Assembly (NCBI RefSeq): GCF_001544615.1 | Contig: NZ_FCNV02000001.1 | Coordinates: forward strand, 1,273,602 to 1,337,601 | Reading direction: 5' to 3' | DNA length: 64,000 bases | Source: Caballeronia concitans | GTDB taxonomy: Bacteria > Pseudomonadota > Gammaproteobacteria > Burkholderiales > Burkholderiaceae | Notes under the pieces: model-generated | The model's database searches: none | Told to the model about the DNA's origin: nothing | What the model saw: only the letters and a program-made list of their open reading frames with translations | Program-made: the position numbers and the translations under genes | Shown: one piece after another, positions 46,700 through 55,045 of the stretch | Layout: every line of letters begins with the position of its first letter | How positions within the stretch are numbered: position 1 is the first letter of the stretch

Positions 46700-48454
46700 A
46701 TGGCCCACGAAAAGTGGTACACAGAGGACTCGGACAACTTGAAGAATAAGCCGGGATTGGTGTCCAGAAGCGGCACCTACTATGCGCGGGTGCGCGTTCC
46801 GACATTGCTCGTCGGACTTCTCCAAAAGCACGAAATCAAAATCAGCCTCAGGACGAAGAACCTGAATGAGGCTCGTGCAAGGCTGCCCGACGCACTCATC
46901 GAAATCCACAAACAGCTTGCTGCCGCGAGCAAGGTAGCGGATGCCGTTGCTCCGCCCGCCGAAGAGGTCCGACGCGGTACGCTTGAGCAGATTGCCCGCA
47001 CTTGGTTCGAGCCACGTTGGCGCGCGACGGGCGAAGCCCTCTGGAAGCCGACGCCGGCCGGAATGACCGCCGAGGACGCGTTGTGCAACATCGATCCCGA
47101 ACTCGCCCGTTTGACGCCGCCTGACGAAGTGTTGTTTGGCGAGTACCTGCATCAGGCGCGTGGCCTGCTCGTGGCAGCCGGGTATGCCGAGCCATCGGGT
47201 AGCAGCGTCGAAGTGCTGGCGCAGTTCATGGTTCGTGGCGAGATCGAGTGCCTCAATAGGAGCCGTCGGTTCGTGGTTGATGGGCGACTCTACGATGCGA
47301 TCGAAGACCCGCTGTATCGGCCCATAGGCGGCTCCGGAGATGGTATTGCGCCGCTGGGGGCCGCTACCGTCCCGGCCGGCATCACGGTCGATGAGGCCAT
47401 CAAGCGATTCGAGAATGACCCGCAGCGCGCGAAGCTAAGCAGGAAGAATCTCGATGGCTACCAGCATAGCTTCAGGCTGTTACGCGAAATCGTTGGCGGC
47501 AATATGCCGTTGAGTGCGGTAAACCGCGACCACGCCCGTGAAGTGCAGGAGGTGTTCGCGCACCTACCAGCGAATGCGACGAAGAGGTTCTCAGGGATGA
47601 CGTTGGTAGAAGCCGCCGCGCACGCCAGAAAGAGAGGCCTTCCACCGATTTCCGCGAAGACTGCCGAAGTCCAACTTGGCAATTTTTCGAGCTTCTTTAG
47701 TTGGGCAGTGCGGGAGCACCTCATCGACAAGACCCCCGCCGCCGGGTTGCGGCCGCTTCAGGAAAAGCGCAGCAAGGACGAGGGCCGCCAGCCGTTCAGT
47801 GATGCCGACCTCGTAAAGCTGTTCTCTGACGATCTGTTTCGTGAGCCGTATCGACGTGTTGCGCCCGGCTGGCTGGGGCGGTACTGGGTTCCGTTGCTCG
47901 CGCTCTATCACGGTGCGCGACTGAACGAACTGTGCCAACTGGAAGTGGCCGATGCCGGCGTGGCAGACAGCATTCCCTTCCTCCACTTCCGAGAAGAAAG
48001 CGCCGCTGACGAGGAAAAGCACCTGAAGACCCGGAACTCGGAGCGCGTCATTCCCATTCACCCGGTTCTTCAGCAGCTTGGGTTCGTCGAGTATGTTGAA
48101 GCGACGCGCAAGGCGGGACATGCGCGCTTATTCCCGAGCTTGACGAAAAGCGCCACGGGGTACTATTCCGACAACTTCTCAAAATGGTTCGGCCGGTTCT
48201 GCGAAAAGTGTGGCGTGACCGACAGCCGGCTTGCCTTCCACTCGTTCCGGCATGGCTTCAGAGACGCTGCTCGCGCCGCTGACATCCCACGCGAAATAGC
48301 TCAGGCATTGGGCGGTTGGTCCGATGGCGATGACTCCACGAGCGAGGACTATGGGAAGGGCTACACTCTGAGCCGCAAGGCCGACGAGCTTGCGAAAATT
48401 CGGTTCCCAGCTGTCGAACGACTGCTTGCCGCAGTGACGCCGGTTTCCGGGTGA
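46700..48454 (+). CDS. int: site-specific tyrosine recombinase (island integrase)
   Basis: 584 residues from ATG 46700; a TTG at 46664 would add 12. The N terminus (KNKPGLVSRSGTYYARVRVP, then SLRTKNLNEAR) is the arm-binding type common in large island integrases with a DUF6538-like start; a core-binding domain at about 220-350; and a catalytic domain with Arg in LYHGARLNELC (about residue 406), HSFRHGFRDAA (His and Arg near 514-517) and the nucleophile Tyr probably in SEDYGKGY (about 549-554). It lies next to attL and points into the island. It catalyses integration at, and with a directionality factor excision from, the tRNA-Ser gene. Confidence 0.93.
   Translation: MAHEKWYTEDSDNLKNKPGLVSRSGTYYARVRVPTLLVGLLQKHEIKISLRTKNLNEARARLPDALIEIHKQLAAASKVADAVAPPAEEVRRGTLEQIARTWFEPRWRATGEALWKPTPAGMTAEDALCNIDPELARLTPPDEVLFGEYLHQARGLLVAAGYAEPSGSSVEVLAQFMVRGEIECLNRSRRFVVDGRLYDAIEDPLYRPIGGSGDGIAPLGAATVPAGITVDEAIKRFENDPQRAKLSRKNLDGYQHSFRLLREIVGGNMPLSAVNRDHAREVQEVFAHLPANATKRFSGMTLVEAAAHARKRGLPPISAKTAEVQLGNFSSFFSWAVREHLIDKTPAAGLRPLQEKRSKDEGRQPFSDADLVKLFSDDLFREPYRRVAPGWLGRYWVPLLALYHGARLNELCQLEVADAGVADSIPFLHFREESAADEEKHLKTRNSERVIPIHPVLQQLGFVEYVEATRKAGHARLFPSLTKSATGYYSDNFSKWFGRFCEKCGVTDSRLAFHSFRHGFRDAARAADIPREIAQALGGWSDGDDSTSEDYGKGYTLSRKADELAKIRFPAVERLLAAVTPVSG
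46715..46724 (+). repeat. left arm-type integrase site candidate
   Basis: TGGTACACAG, 74 bases inside attL, within the 5' end of int. Identical to 62944-62953 near attR. Confidence 0.5.
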
Positions 48455-48586
48455 CGAGACCTGATCCCGTTCGGTGAATGGGCCGCTCCTCCGTTCGCTA
48501 CGGGTCCGGGAAGCGTTCGTCACTCGCAGTTCCGATCTCCGCCTACACGCGTGCCACGCATTGTGTTCGCCGGCCAACGAGCAATA

Positions 48587-48705
48587 AGTTGCGCCAGATG
48601 TGACCGGCCGCAAGTTGTGCATGTTGCGTCACGCGCGACCGTCTAAATCGGCAACTTACGTCAGAAGCGACCTTGTTCTTAAGGAAGTTGCGTCACCGGC
48701 GACCC
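48587..48705 (+). repeat. four iteron-like 20-bp direct repeats
   Basis: Copies at 48587-48606, 48622-48641, 48654-48673 and 48686-48705, consensus AAGTTGCGTCAnnnGCGACC. Start-to-start distances are 35, 32 and 32 bases, about three helical turns, so the copies face the same side of DNA. Pairwise identity to the last copy is 15-17 of 20. Confidence 0.7.
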
Positions 48706-48886
48706 TAAGAAAAACACATTCCTCTTAGAACTACACATGCCGAATAGAAAGGCACATGTATGTGCGTCGCAGCTTTCGCCGCTCGCACGACTCTTTCCTT
48801 TAAAAGAAAAATCCGGATGCTTCGCATCCCAAAGACCGGCTCCGCTTTGCTCCGCCATTCAAAGAAATCTGAATGCCGATGAGATT

Positions 48887-48902
48887 TTGAAACTGGTTTC
48901 AA
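48887..48902. promoter_or_regulatory. island palindrome, copy A
   Basis: TTGAAACTGGTTTCAA, a near-perfect palindrome, about 175 bases before the gene at 49077. Part of a family of four intergenic copies in the island. Confidence 0.55.
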
Positions 48903-48971
48903 CTGATTTTTCTTGTGCTCCTTATCGGCATGGCGATAGGATAAGTGCGCCCTGCTTGAACTTATCGCAGG

Positions 48972-49010
48972 CAAAAAAAAGCCCGAGTCGGACTCACGAT
49001 CCTATCGGGC
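48972..49010 (-). terminator. minus-strand intrinsic terminator-like hairpin
   Basis: On the minus strand GCCCGA ... TCGGGC (48981-49010) is followed by eight T (48973-48980). It implies a leftward transcript ending here, perhaps a small antisense RNA starting near the gene at 49077; a second hairpin (GCCCGG / CCGGGC, 49025-49050) lies just upstream. Confidence 0.5.
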
Positions 49011-49076
49011 AAATATCTGTTTAAGCCCGGTCAGTATGACGAAGCCGGGCGAAAATGACAACGACAATATCGCACC

Positions 49077-50306
49077 ATGAGTAACTCATTTAGGCTTGAG
49101 ACGCTCGCCGATTACATCGAGAGCGAGACGTTCATTCCAACCAACTCGGAGCACCTCGGCGTTGTTGCCATTCGCAACATCTACGACTATGTGGCTCGTG
49201 ATATTGCTCCTCACTGGAAGCCGGTTGTTGTACGCCAGTTGCTCTATCTGCTGCGCTTTACTGTCGGGTACGGTAAGGCGAGCTTCTCGCAGGGCGCATT
49301 TCGGTGTGCAAGGGGGCGGCCAAGCAATGGCGGGAAACTGAATGCTCCCCCTAACGGGGCATCTCCTCGTACGACTCAGCGCGTTAACGCGATCATCGTG
49401 GAGCAGGGCTGGTTCCACTGCGAAAGCGCGGGTCGCTCTGGAGGACGCGCAAACATCTACCGCCCTTCCGACGAACTTCTCACGGCGGCGATGGAGAAGC
49501 GGAACGATGTGGTCTTCGGTGACATGGACGCCTTGCCGGTCGCGAGAGAGTATGAACGCCTGATTGACGAAGGCAGCCATCTAACAGCCCCGGAGTTCGC
49601 TTGCGCTTTATGGTCTGTGTACGCGTTGCGATCCACTGCATTGGTGAGTGACCCAAATTGGAAGCGGTACGGCTCGTGGGCCGATTTAGCAACAGGCAAA
49701 CGTAGCGATGAGGGACGTTTGATCTTTCCGGCAATCAACCTGGGCAGGACTGCAATGAAGAAGGCGTTCCACGAACTAGATGAGGCTGGATTTCTTAACA
49801 TCCACCACCGCGCAGGTCTGCCATCCATCTGCGAAATGCCCGCGTGCGCAACCGCAATAGCCAACATTCGTCGAGCAAATCGGTCGTCCTCTGACGCCGT
49901 TCGCGTGGATAAAGCGAGCGAGAGACTATCGGCCGTAGTTCATCCACGCAGAGAGGACCAAGTTGACCATTTCGTTAAAAACCGGACGCTCCACGAGTTT
50001 CGTCGCGCGACCGAGGTAAGCTGGCTTTGCCGCGTATGGCGGGTGGCAGTGCATAAACGCGACCCAGAACTCGTGGAGCACCTTATGGTGCCCAGCGCCG
50101 AGGAGCGCAACTGCGCGAAAGCCATCCTATGGCACCTGCGGAGGAACCGTGTTCAATCCGAGCTTGATCAGCGCCGGTTTCTATTCTTCGCTGTGGCTCG
50201 CTCGTCATCTCCGGATTGGTTTCGTTTCACGCACCTTAATCGACTTCAGATACTTGATCCATTGATTGAGCAATTTCTCGCTCAACACATCCAGCAGGCA
50301 GCGTAA
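49077..50306 (+). CDS. probable winged-helix DNA-binding protein; candidate replication initiator of the island
   Basis: 409 residues, not recognised as a named family. Residues about 25-135 look like a winged helix of the phage replication-O type: a helical RQLLYLLRFTVGYGKASFSQ, a recognition-helix-like SPRTTQRVNAIIVEQGWFHC, then a basic wing. A second similar unit (GRTAMKKAFHELDEAGFLNIHH) lies at about 220-245, so there may be two winged helices. The C-terminal 130 residues are helical and basic with several Trp. It sits just downstream of the iteron-like array, which makes an initiator role plausible; a transcription regulator is the alternative. Confidence 0.6.
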   Translation: MSNSFRLETLADYIESETFIPTNSEHLGVVAIRNIYDYVARDIAPHWKPVVVRQLLYLLRFTVGYGKASFSQGAFRCARGRPSNGGKLNAPPNGASPRTTQRVNAIIVEQGWFHCESAGRSGGRANIYRPSDELLTAAMEKRNDVVFGDMDALPVAREYERLIDEGSHLTAPEFACALWSVYALRSTALVSDPNWKRYGSWADLATGKRSDEGRLIFPAINLGRTAMKKAFHELDEAGFLNIHHRAGLPSICEMPACATAIANIRRANRSSSDAVRVDKASERLSAVVHPRREDQVDHFVKNRTLHEFRRATEVSWLCRVWRVAVHKRDPELVEHLMVPSAEERNCAKAILWHLRRNRVQSELDQRRFLFFAVARSSSPDWFRFTHLNRLQILDPLIEQFLAQHIQQAA

Positions 50307-50319
50307 TCAGGGGTTGGCG

Positions 50320-50835
50320 ATGCGAAACAGCGTCCGGGTTAGATTTACTGATCCTGCCGATATGGGCAACGTGCAAGAGTGGGAAAGTCTCGCATCCGCC
50401 GCGAAAGCTTTAGGGGTGGGGGTGCAAAGCTTCAGGGCGGCGCTTCCAAGCCGAGCCGGTGAGTCGCGTTTGTATCGCGGATGGTTGGTCGAGCGCTTGG
50501 ATGATCCGCCTCGTCGGCGTACTGAGATGGCCGAAATCGAGAACTGGGCGCATGTCATGGCACTGGGGGACGCCAAGCAGGCCGTCCTCGCTCGGAACAG
50601 GCAAGAGGTCACTTCGTTAGATGACAAGTGTGCCGACGACGCAATCGCTCACGAGTACAAGGAGAGGTACGCTTGGTATCTCGCCACAGCAGTCATTGAA
50701 GAGATTCACTGGCGCACCGGCCATGAGATGAGCCGAAGCCGGCCGGGTATCGCGCACGAACCAAGCGCGCCAACCAATGAACGACGTGCGGGAATACCGG
50801 CGATCCGTCAAAGGAAGCGACCGCACCGTTCATAA
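50320..50835 (+). CDS. hypothetical protein downstream of the winged-helix gene
   Basis: 171 residues from ATG 50320, which has AGGGG 7 bases upstream; the start falls 13 bases after the previous stop, so the two genes form an operon. Residues about 1-65 (VRVRFTDPADMGNVQEWESL, ASAAKALGVGVQSFRAAL) have the look of a small helix-turn-helix DNA reader, with a basic VERLDDPPRRR afterwards. The middle is helical and acidic; the C terminus is low in complexity and basic (QRKRPHRS). No family recognised. Confidence 0.6.
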   Translation: MRNSVRVRFTDPADMGNVQEWESLASAAKALGVGVQSFRAALPSRAGESRLYRGWLVERLDDPPRRRTEMAEIENWAHVMALGDAKQAVLARNRQEVTSLDDKCADDAIAHEYKERYAWYLATAVIEEIHWRTGHEMSRSRPGIAHEPSAPTNERRAGIPAIRQRKRPHRS

Positions 50836-51090
50836 CCCGCCGTGCGGGACCCCCCCCATTGGCTGGCGGAAACCGCGCGGAACCGGCGTCGGTCGCGGCG
50901 GCATCGCTGAGTGCCTCTCCTTCAACCATCGAGCGCCATGTCTTCAATCAGTTCGCGTATCAGGCGTTACGGGTGCAGAAGCGGTTTGCCGCTGTCGCGT
51001 GGTGCCGCTGCCGGGCTGATGCATTCCTCGCGTCCAGACCAGAGGGCTAGAGTGCCGGTAACGGCGATACATTTCGCCCTTCGCCGAGGC

Positions 51091-51345
51091 CTAGTCACCG
51101 GCGCGAGTTCGTTCCGAATGCTCTGCAAGGCGGGCTTCCGCAGCGGCCAAGAAGGCGGAGGGAGTCAAGCCAAGCACTCCACATAGCTTCCACACGATGC
51201 GGATGCTTGGGCTATGTCGGCCCAATTCAATCAGCGAGACGTAGTTCCGTTCCATGTCGGCGGCATGGGCGAGCGCTTCCTGCGACAAGCCTTTCCGCCG
51301 TCGCAACGAACGTAACACCTCCCCTACCGCCTGTTCCGGCTCCAA
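51091..51345 (-). CDS. XRE family helix-turn-helix transcriptional regulator
   Basis: 84 residues, a single HTH_3 domain: LRSLRRRKGLSQEALAHAAD, MERNYVSLIELGRHSPSI and VLGLTPSAFL. The TTG at 51345 has GAGGG 8 bases upstream and gives a typical start; a TTG at 51360 is also open. It is the only gene on the minus strand in the island and is a good candidate for a repressor of island genes, perhaps through the recurring palindrome. It is divergent from the gene at 51492. Confidence 0.85.
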   Translation of the reverse strand: MEPEQAVGEVLRSLRRRKGLSQEALAHAADMERNYVSLIELGRHSPSIRIVWKLCGVLGLTPSAFLAAAEARLAEHSERTRAGD

Positions 51346-51491
51346 CGCCGCTGCCCTCAAGATGCAAGACGCTCGACGTTAAGCACCCGTCATCGGCATG
51401 TCTTCACAAAATATTGGGCAAACCGGATCAGGCGCGGTATTGTTGCCTCATTCGAAGGTGTACCCGCAACCACTGACAAGAAAGACGAAAA

Positions 51492-52355
51492 ATGAGTGAA
51501 TGCTTGACGCTGAAGGAGCGTGCGGAAACTGACCCGGCACTTCAAAGAGCGCTGGAATTCCATCGTGTGTTGGCGCAGTCCTTAGCAAGGGATTACTGGA
51601 AGACCTTTCAGGAAACCCACGCAACGTCTGACCTACAGTCTGCGCTCCGATGGGCGATCAAGATGCACGAGGCCATTGAGCATAAAGCTGCGGAATATGA
51701 GGCTGAGGCTGGAATTCCCGGGCTTGGCGAACAGTACCTCGCATATTTCCGAGAAGAGCGAGAAAGGCTAAGCGAGGAGTTTCCATTCGATTGGGGGGCG
51801 ACCGTGAGCACTAGCTTTGACGCACCCCCACCGGCACAGAAGCCAGCATCGGCTGAGCCAGACAGGCGACGTATGTCAATGAGTGAGGTGGACGACGCCT
51901 TGACTTTGGAAAAGCGAGCGGAAACCGACCCAGTGCTTCAAAGAGTGCTGAGTACCTACCGCACGGTAGGCCAGAGCATCGCAAGGGACTATATGAAGCT
52001 TAGTCTGGAAGCCCTTGATACTGGTGGCATAGCCGCAGTAGACGTGTGCCGGACCCAGTTCTTAGAGGGCGTCGCGAGTAAAGCTAAGGAATATGAGGCG
52101 GAGGCCAACATCCCAGGGCTCGGCGATCAGTACATCGCATACATCGACGAGGAGCTAAAGCGGCTGAATCAGGAGATTGACCGGGACCCGGCGGCCTTGA
52201 GGCGTAACCTCGGAGTACCTCCGCCGCCACCGAAGCCTGTGCCGAGTCGGCAAGGAAACCAGCGTATGTCGATGGGCGAGATGGCCGTGCGTACTGCCGT
52301 GCGTGCCACGGTATGGACGCTTGTCCGGGATGCGATTCGGGCGATCTTCCGATAG
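51492..52355 (+). CDS. hypothetical protein with an internal tandem duplication
   Basis: 287 residues. Residues about 5-130 and 136-265 are two copies of one unit: KRAETDPxLQR near the start, an RDYxK segment, EYEAEAxIPGLGxQYxAY in the middle, and a Pro-rich linker followed by RMSMxE at the end. The C terminus (VRTAVRATVWTLVRDAIRAIF) is an amphipathic helix that could bind membranes. Charged and helical otherwise; no signal peptide. No family recognised and no function proposed. Divergent from the XRE gene with about 145 bases between the starts. Confidence 0.65.
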   Translation: MSECLTLKERAETDPALQRALEFHRVLAQSLARDYWKTFQETHATSDLQSALRWAIKMHEAIEHKAAEYEAEAGIPGLGEQYLAYFREERERLSEEFPFDWGATVSTSFDAPPPAQKPASAEPDRRRMSMSEVDDALTLEKRAETDPVLQRVLSTYRTVGQSIARDYMKLSLEALDTGGIAAVDVCRTQFLEGVASKAKEYEAEANIPGLGDQYIAYIDEELKRLNQEIDRDPAALRRNLGVPPPPPKPVPSRQGNQRMSMGEMAVRTAVRATVWTLVRDAIRAIFR

Positions 52356-52437
52356 AAGACACCGCGTGAATCACCGCTGCGGCGGTGATGGCCACCTGTC
52401 ACACCGGCCACAGCATGACACGCTTTAGGCGCGGATT

Positions 52438-52453
52438 TTGAAACCGGTTGCAC
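52438..52453. promoter_or_regulatory. island palindrome, copy B
   Basis: TTGAAACCGGTTGCAC, 12 bases before the ATG at 52466; shares GATTTTGAA and CCGGTTGCA with copy D at 62917-62935. Confidence 0.55.
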
Positions 52454-52465
52454 GCTCCCAACAAG

Positions 52466-53068
52466 ATGGACACCAACCTGACTTCGTTTACCCACGTACC
52501 CGAGCCTCGCACTGCCGATCGCGGAACTTACGAAACAACGCATGACACGTGTTGTCGGCGGGGAAGTGACAATGTCATCGAGCCCGTCGTGCATCGCTTC
52601 CAATTCGTCACCTTTGCCTTTGGTAAGCCGCAGACGGTGTTCCGCCTTCCTCAGTGGCGCTGGCCCGTCACGCGCCCGTATAACGGGTTCAGCGGGGGAG
52701 CGCGCATCCGGGGCTGGCAACTTCTGCGCTTCTACCAGCAGAACGGCTGGCTTTACTACGACGACGTGTGTTCGGTCACCGGCATGGCTGGCGGCGTGGG
52801 TCTTCACAACGAGGACTATTCGCGACCGTGGACCGCTTATCCAGTCTCGAAGCGTTCACACACGCTGATTCACGCGCGCGCCCGGTATCCGAACGCATGG
52901 ACCGAATTCCTCGCTAACGAGGCATTGTCCGGCACGTGGGCCAAGGGCCTTTCACATGATGGTGGCGCTTCGACCGCCGATCGAGATTGCGGCGTCGTTC
53001 ACTTACTCGAACACGCGCCACACCCGCAATGGGTTGTCGTGCCCGAAAACGAATTCGACTGCCGCTGA
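52466..53068 (+). CDS. hypothetical protein with possible HNH-like metal motif
   Basis: 200 residues from ATG 52466; the start is uncertain because no ribosome site is evident, and the first 40 residues look poorly constrained. The core (about 45-165) has WLYYDDVCSVTGMAGGVGLH, NEDYSRPWTAYPVSKRSH and TLIHARARYPNAWTEFL; the spacing of Cys, His-Asn-Glu and two later His is reminiscent of HNH-type nucleases, but a full ligand set is not clear. Family not recognised. Confidence 0.5.
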   Translation: MDTNLTSFTHVPEPRTADRGTYETTHDTCCRRGSDNVIEPVVHRFQFVTFAFGKPQTVFRLPQWRWPVTRPYNGFSGGARIRGWQLLRFYQQNGWLYYDDVCSVTGMAGGVGLHNEDYSRPWTAYPVSKRSHTLIHARARYPNAWTEFLANEALSGTWAKGLSHDGGASTADRDCGVVHLLEHAPHPQWVVVPENEFDCR

Positions 53069-53164
53069 CCAAGTGCAAAACAAGTAGGCCCGTCACTAGC
53101 ACGCCTCACTGCACCGGACCGGCCTGCACAGCTTGATTCCTACGACCACATGGAGGCGTATCTC

Positions 53165-53467
53165 ATGAAACAACCACTCACGACCACATCAACGAAGTGT
53201 ATCGGCGTCACCGTCGCCTGCCTGTTCGTAGGCGTTGCCCATGCGGAAATCCGGCCGGCGACATGTCACGAATTCGCGAACGGTCTGAACCATATGAATC
53301 GCGCCAGAGGACACGGCGTCGAGTACTCGGTGAACCAGAAGTTGGATTTTGAACACAAATGCGGCGTGGTCAACTCGGACGACATAGTGCCGGGCGGCTG
53401 GCAGTTCGACACTGCGACCAGCGAGATCATCTCGCCCACCGGCGTGCGCGGAGACGCCAGCGAATAG
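53165..53467 (+). CDS. small secreted protein of unknown function
   Basis: 100 residues with a signal peptide (MKQPLTTTSTKCIGVTVACL, cut near GVAHA). ATG 53165 has GGAGG 8 bases upstream. The mature part has two cysteines (TCHEFANG and EHKCGVV) that could form one disulphide. No family recognised. It is the only clearly exported product of the island. Confidence 0.6.
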   Translation: MKQPLTTTSTKCIGVTVACLFVGVAHAEIRPATCHEFANGLNHMNRARGHGVEYSVNQKLDFEHKCGVVNSDDIVPGGWQFDTATSEIISPTGVRGDASE

Positions 53468-53606
53468 CGCAGCATGGACGGGCCTCGATACGTCCATCTT
53501 TTCGCCGCCCGCGCGGTTCCATGTTCGACTGCTGCTGACAACGGGTATCCTATCGACAGCTTCAATATCCAGCCGCGATAAATCAGCGGCAGTGGGAGAA
53601 ATCGGG

Positions 53607-54371
53607 GTGGCCATCAACATCGACGGCGTCGGGAAAGAGCATGTAGTCGAGGCAGCCGCGCGCTGGCGCGCGGAACCGGGCTACGGTGGATTCGGAGAAA
53701 GCACGCGCTACGACATCCTGATCGAAGGCAGGTCATATCCGCCGAAGGCCATCGCGGCGATCGCGTGCGAGTGCGCCGGCGTGCCACGACCGAACCCGTC
53801 GGAGTTTAACGGGGCGTGGAACAGCCGCTGGCACAAGGCCCTGAGGGCCCTCGGCTTCCCCATTGTGCCGAAGGTGGACTCCGGGGAAGCCGCCCATAGC
53901 GAGGCCCCGACCGAGTCGGCCGCGCAGATCGAAGCCGACCTGCGCGCAATTGACGCACAGCACGCAGATAGCCCAACGACGCGCGAGGCGCTCGTGAAGG
54001 CCCGTCTAGGGCAAGGGCGCTATCGGCGTGAATTGCTCGCCCGTTGGGCGTACCGGTGCGCTGTCACGGGCTGCGAAGTGCCCCAAGTCCTGCGAGCTTC
54101 CCACGTAAAACCATGGCGGCATTGCAGCGACAGCGAGCGGCTCGACCCCGACAACGGATTGCCGCTCGTCGCGACGCTTGATGCGCTTTTCGACGCGGGG
54201 TTGATCACCTTCGACACGAGCGGCCGTATGGAGATATCGACTCATCTCGACGAGAACCAGCATGCGCCGCTTCTGCTCGGCGTGCCCCGGACGCTCGCGA
54301 AGACGCCGTCGAAGGCGCTCGCGGAGTACCTCGCAGCGCACCGGCGGCACGTGTTCAAAATAGAGCGATGA
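53607..54371 (+). CDS. HNH endonuclease with ScoMcrA-like N-terminal head domain (probable type IV-like restriction nuclease)
   Basis: 254 residues from GTG 53607, 7 bases after a GGGAGA ribosome site. N-terminal part about 5-90 (HVVEAAARWRAEPGYGGFGE, RYDILIEGRSYPPKAIAAIA, WHKALRALGF) matches the head domain found in ScoMcrA-like proteins. The C-terminal HNH_2-type domain (about 150-225) shows RRELLARWAYRCAVTGC, LRASHVKPWRHC and LDPDNGLPLVATLDALFDAG, with the His-Asn-His positions in order. ScoMcrA cuts modified DNA; no separate modification-reading domain is seen here. Likely paired with the DUF6884 gene 19 bases downstream. Confidence 0.82.
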   Translation: MAINIDGVGKEHVVEAAARWRAEPGYGGFGESTRYDILIEGRSYPPKAIAAIACECAGVPRPNPSEFNGAWNSRWHKALRALGFPIVPKVDSGEAAHSEAPTESAAQIEADLRAIDAQHADSPTTREALVKARLGQGRYRRELLARWAYRCAVTGCEVPQVLRASHVKPWRHCSDSERLDPDNGLPLVATLDALFDAGLITFDTSGRMEISTHLDENQHAPLLLGVPRTLAKTPSKALAEYLAAHRRHVFKIER

Positions 54372-54390
54372 TCTTTTAGCAGGATTGACG

Positions 54391-54810
54391 ATGGTAGATA
54401 CCCCAGCTGTGTATCTCGTGTCGTGCGTCGGAAAAAAGCTCGACCGCGCAGCTTGCGCGAAGGACTTATACGACTCCACGCTGTTTCGACTTGCGCGCCG
54501 CTACGTTGAGCGGCGGCAGGGGGAGTGGTTCATCCTTTCGGCCAAGTATGGCCTTGTGGCACCGGACCAGCACGTCGAGCCCTACGATCACACGCTCAAC
54601 GGCATGAAGGTCGCCGAGCGGCGCGCATGGGCTCATCGCGTGCAGCAGCAGATGGGCGCAGAGATGCCGTCGGGCGGTCGCTGCGTGGTACTGGCCGGGA
54701 ACCAGTATCGGGAGTTCTTGATGGACTACCTGAGCACTCGGTTCACGACCGAGGTTCCCATGAAAGGACTCAGGATCGGCGAACAGCAGCGCTGGTTGCT
54801 GGATAACTGA
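54391..54810 (+). CDS. DUF6884 domain protein
   Basis: 139 residues; AGGA lies 6 bases before the ATG. VYLVSCVGKKLDRAACAKDL, WFILSAKYGLVAPDQHVEPYD and TLNGMKVAERRAW make it a complete DUF6884 domain (the family has Cys and Lys near the N terminus and SAKYGLV). These proteins are often found in mobile DNA beside nucleases, and function is unknown; the fold may be related to queuine/archaeosine-type enzymes. Here it is likely co-expressed with the HNH gene. Confidence 0.8.
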   Translation: MVDTPAVYLVSCVGKKLDRAACAKDLYDSTLFRLARRYVERRQGEWFILSAKYGLVAPDQHVEPYDHTLNGMKVAERRAWAHRVQQQMGAEMPSGGRCVVLAGNQYREFLMDYLSTRFTTEVPMKGLRIGEQQRWLLDN

Positions 54811-54960
54811 GCCGGCGCTTGAGTTCGCTCAGGCCGTCTCGTTCGACTGAAGGTTCGGGCACACCGTCGAGGCGTGCGCTCGAACCAGACTTTGCTCTGA
54901 TTAACGCTCGACTGGCCGCCACGAGGCAGGCCGCCGTTCGTTGCGTTCAAAATCGTCCGG

Positions 54961-55045
54961 TTTTGGACATCGCACCATGTCCTGTCCAAAAATCTGCTTG
55001 ACACACTTTTGGATGCGATCGATATTTCGTACATGGTTTTTGGAC
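54961..55045 (+). promoter_or_regulatory. resolvase promoter with res-like repeated half-sites
   Basis: TTGACA (54998-55003) and GATATT (55021-55026) are separated by 17 bases, 31 bases before the resolvase ATG. Around it are TTTTGGACA (54961-54969) facing TGTCCAAAA (54983-54991), a 31-bp inverted repeat, plus further TTTTGGA-type half-sites at 55007-55013 and 55036-55044. This is the arrangement of resolvase binding sites that also repress the gene. Confidence 0.55.

Larger units (their letters stand above)
48455..49076. other. 622-bp non-coding region with iteron-like array, A/T-rich tract and hairpins
   Basis: No gene is supported here. From left to right: spacer after int; four 20-bp repeats (48587-48705); an A/T-rich tract (about 48710-48980) that includes the inverted repeat GGATGCTTCGCATCC near 48810 and the 16-bp palindrome at 48887-48902; two hairpins (48981-49010 and 49025-49050) just before the gene at 49077. 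The combination looks like a replication or control region. Confidence 0.6.

Noticed and set aside
48587-48705. Regular repeats that at first look like a short CRISPR array
   Set aside because: Repeats are degenerate, spacers are only 12-15 bases, and no cas gene is near; iterons or regulator sites fit better.
48705-48974. 89-codon minus-strand frame in the A/T-rich tract
   Set aside because: Lacks a ribosome site, and the region looks regulatory rather than coding.
50859-51050. 63-codon open frame with a transposase-like flavour near its end
   Set aside because: No start signal and similarity too vague to call a transposase remnant.
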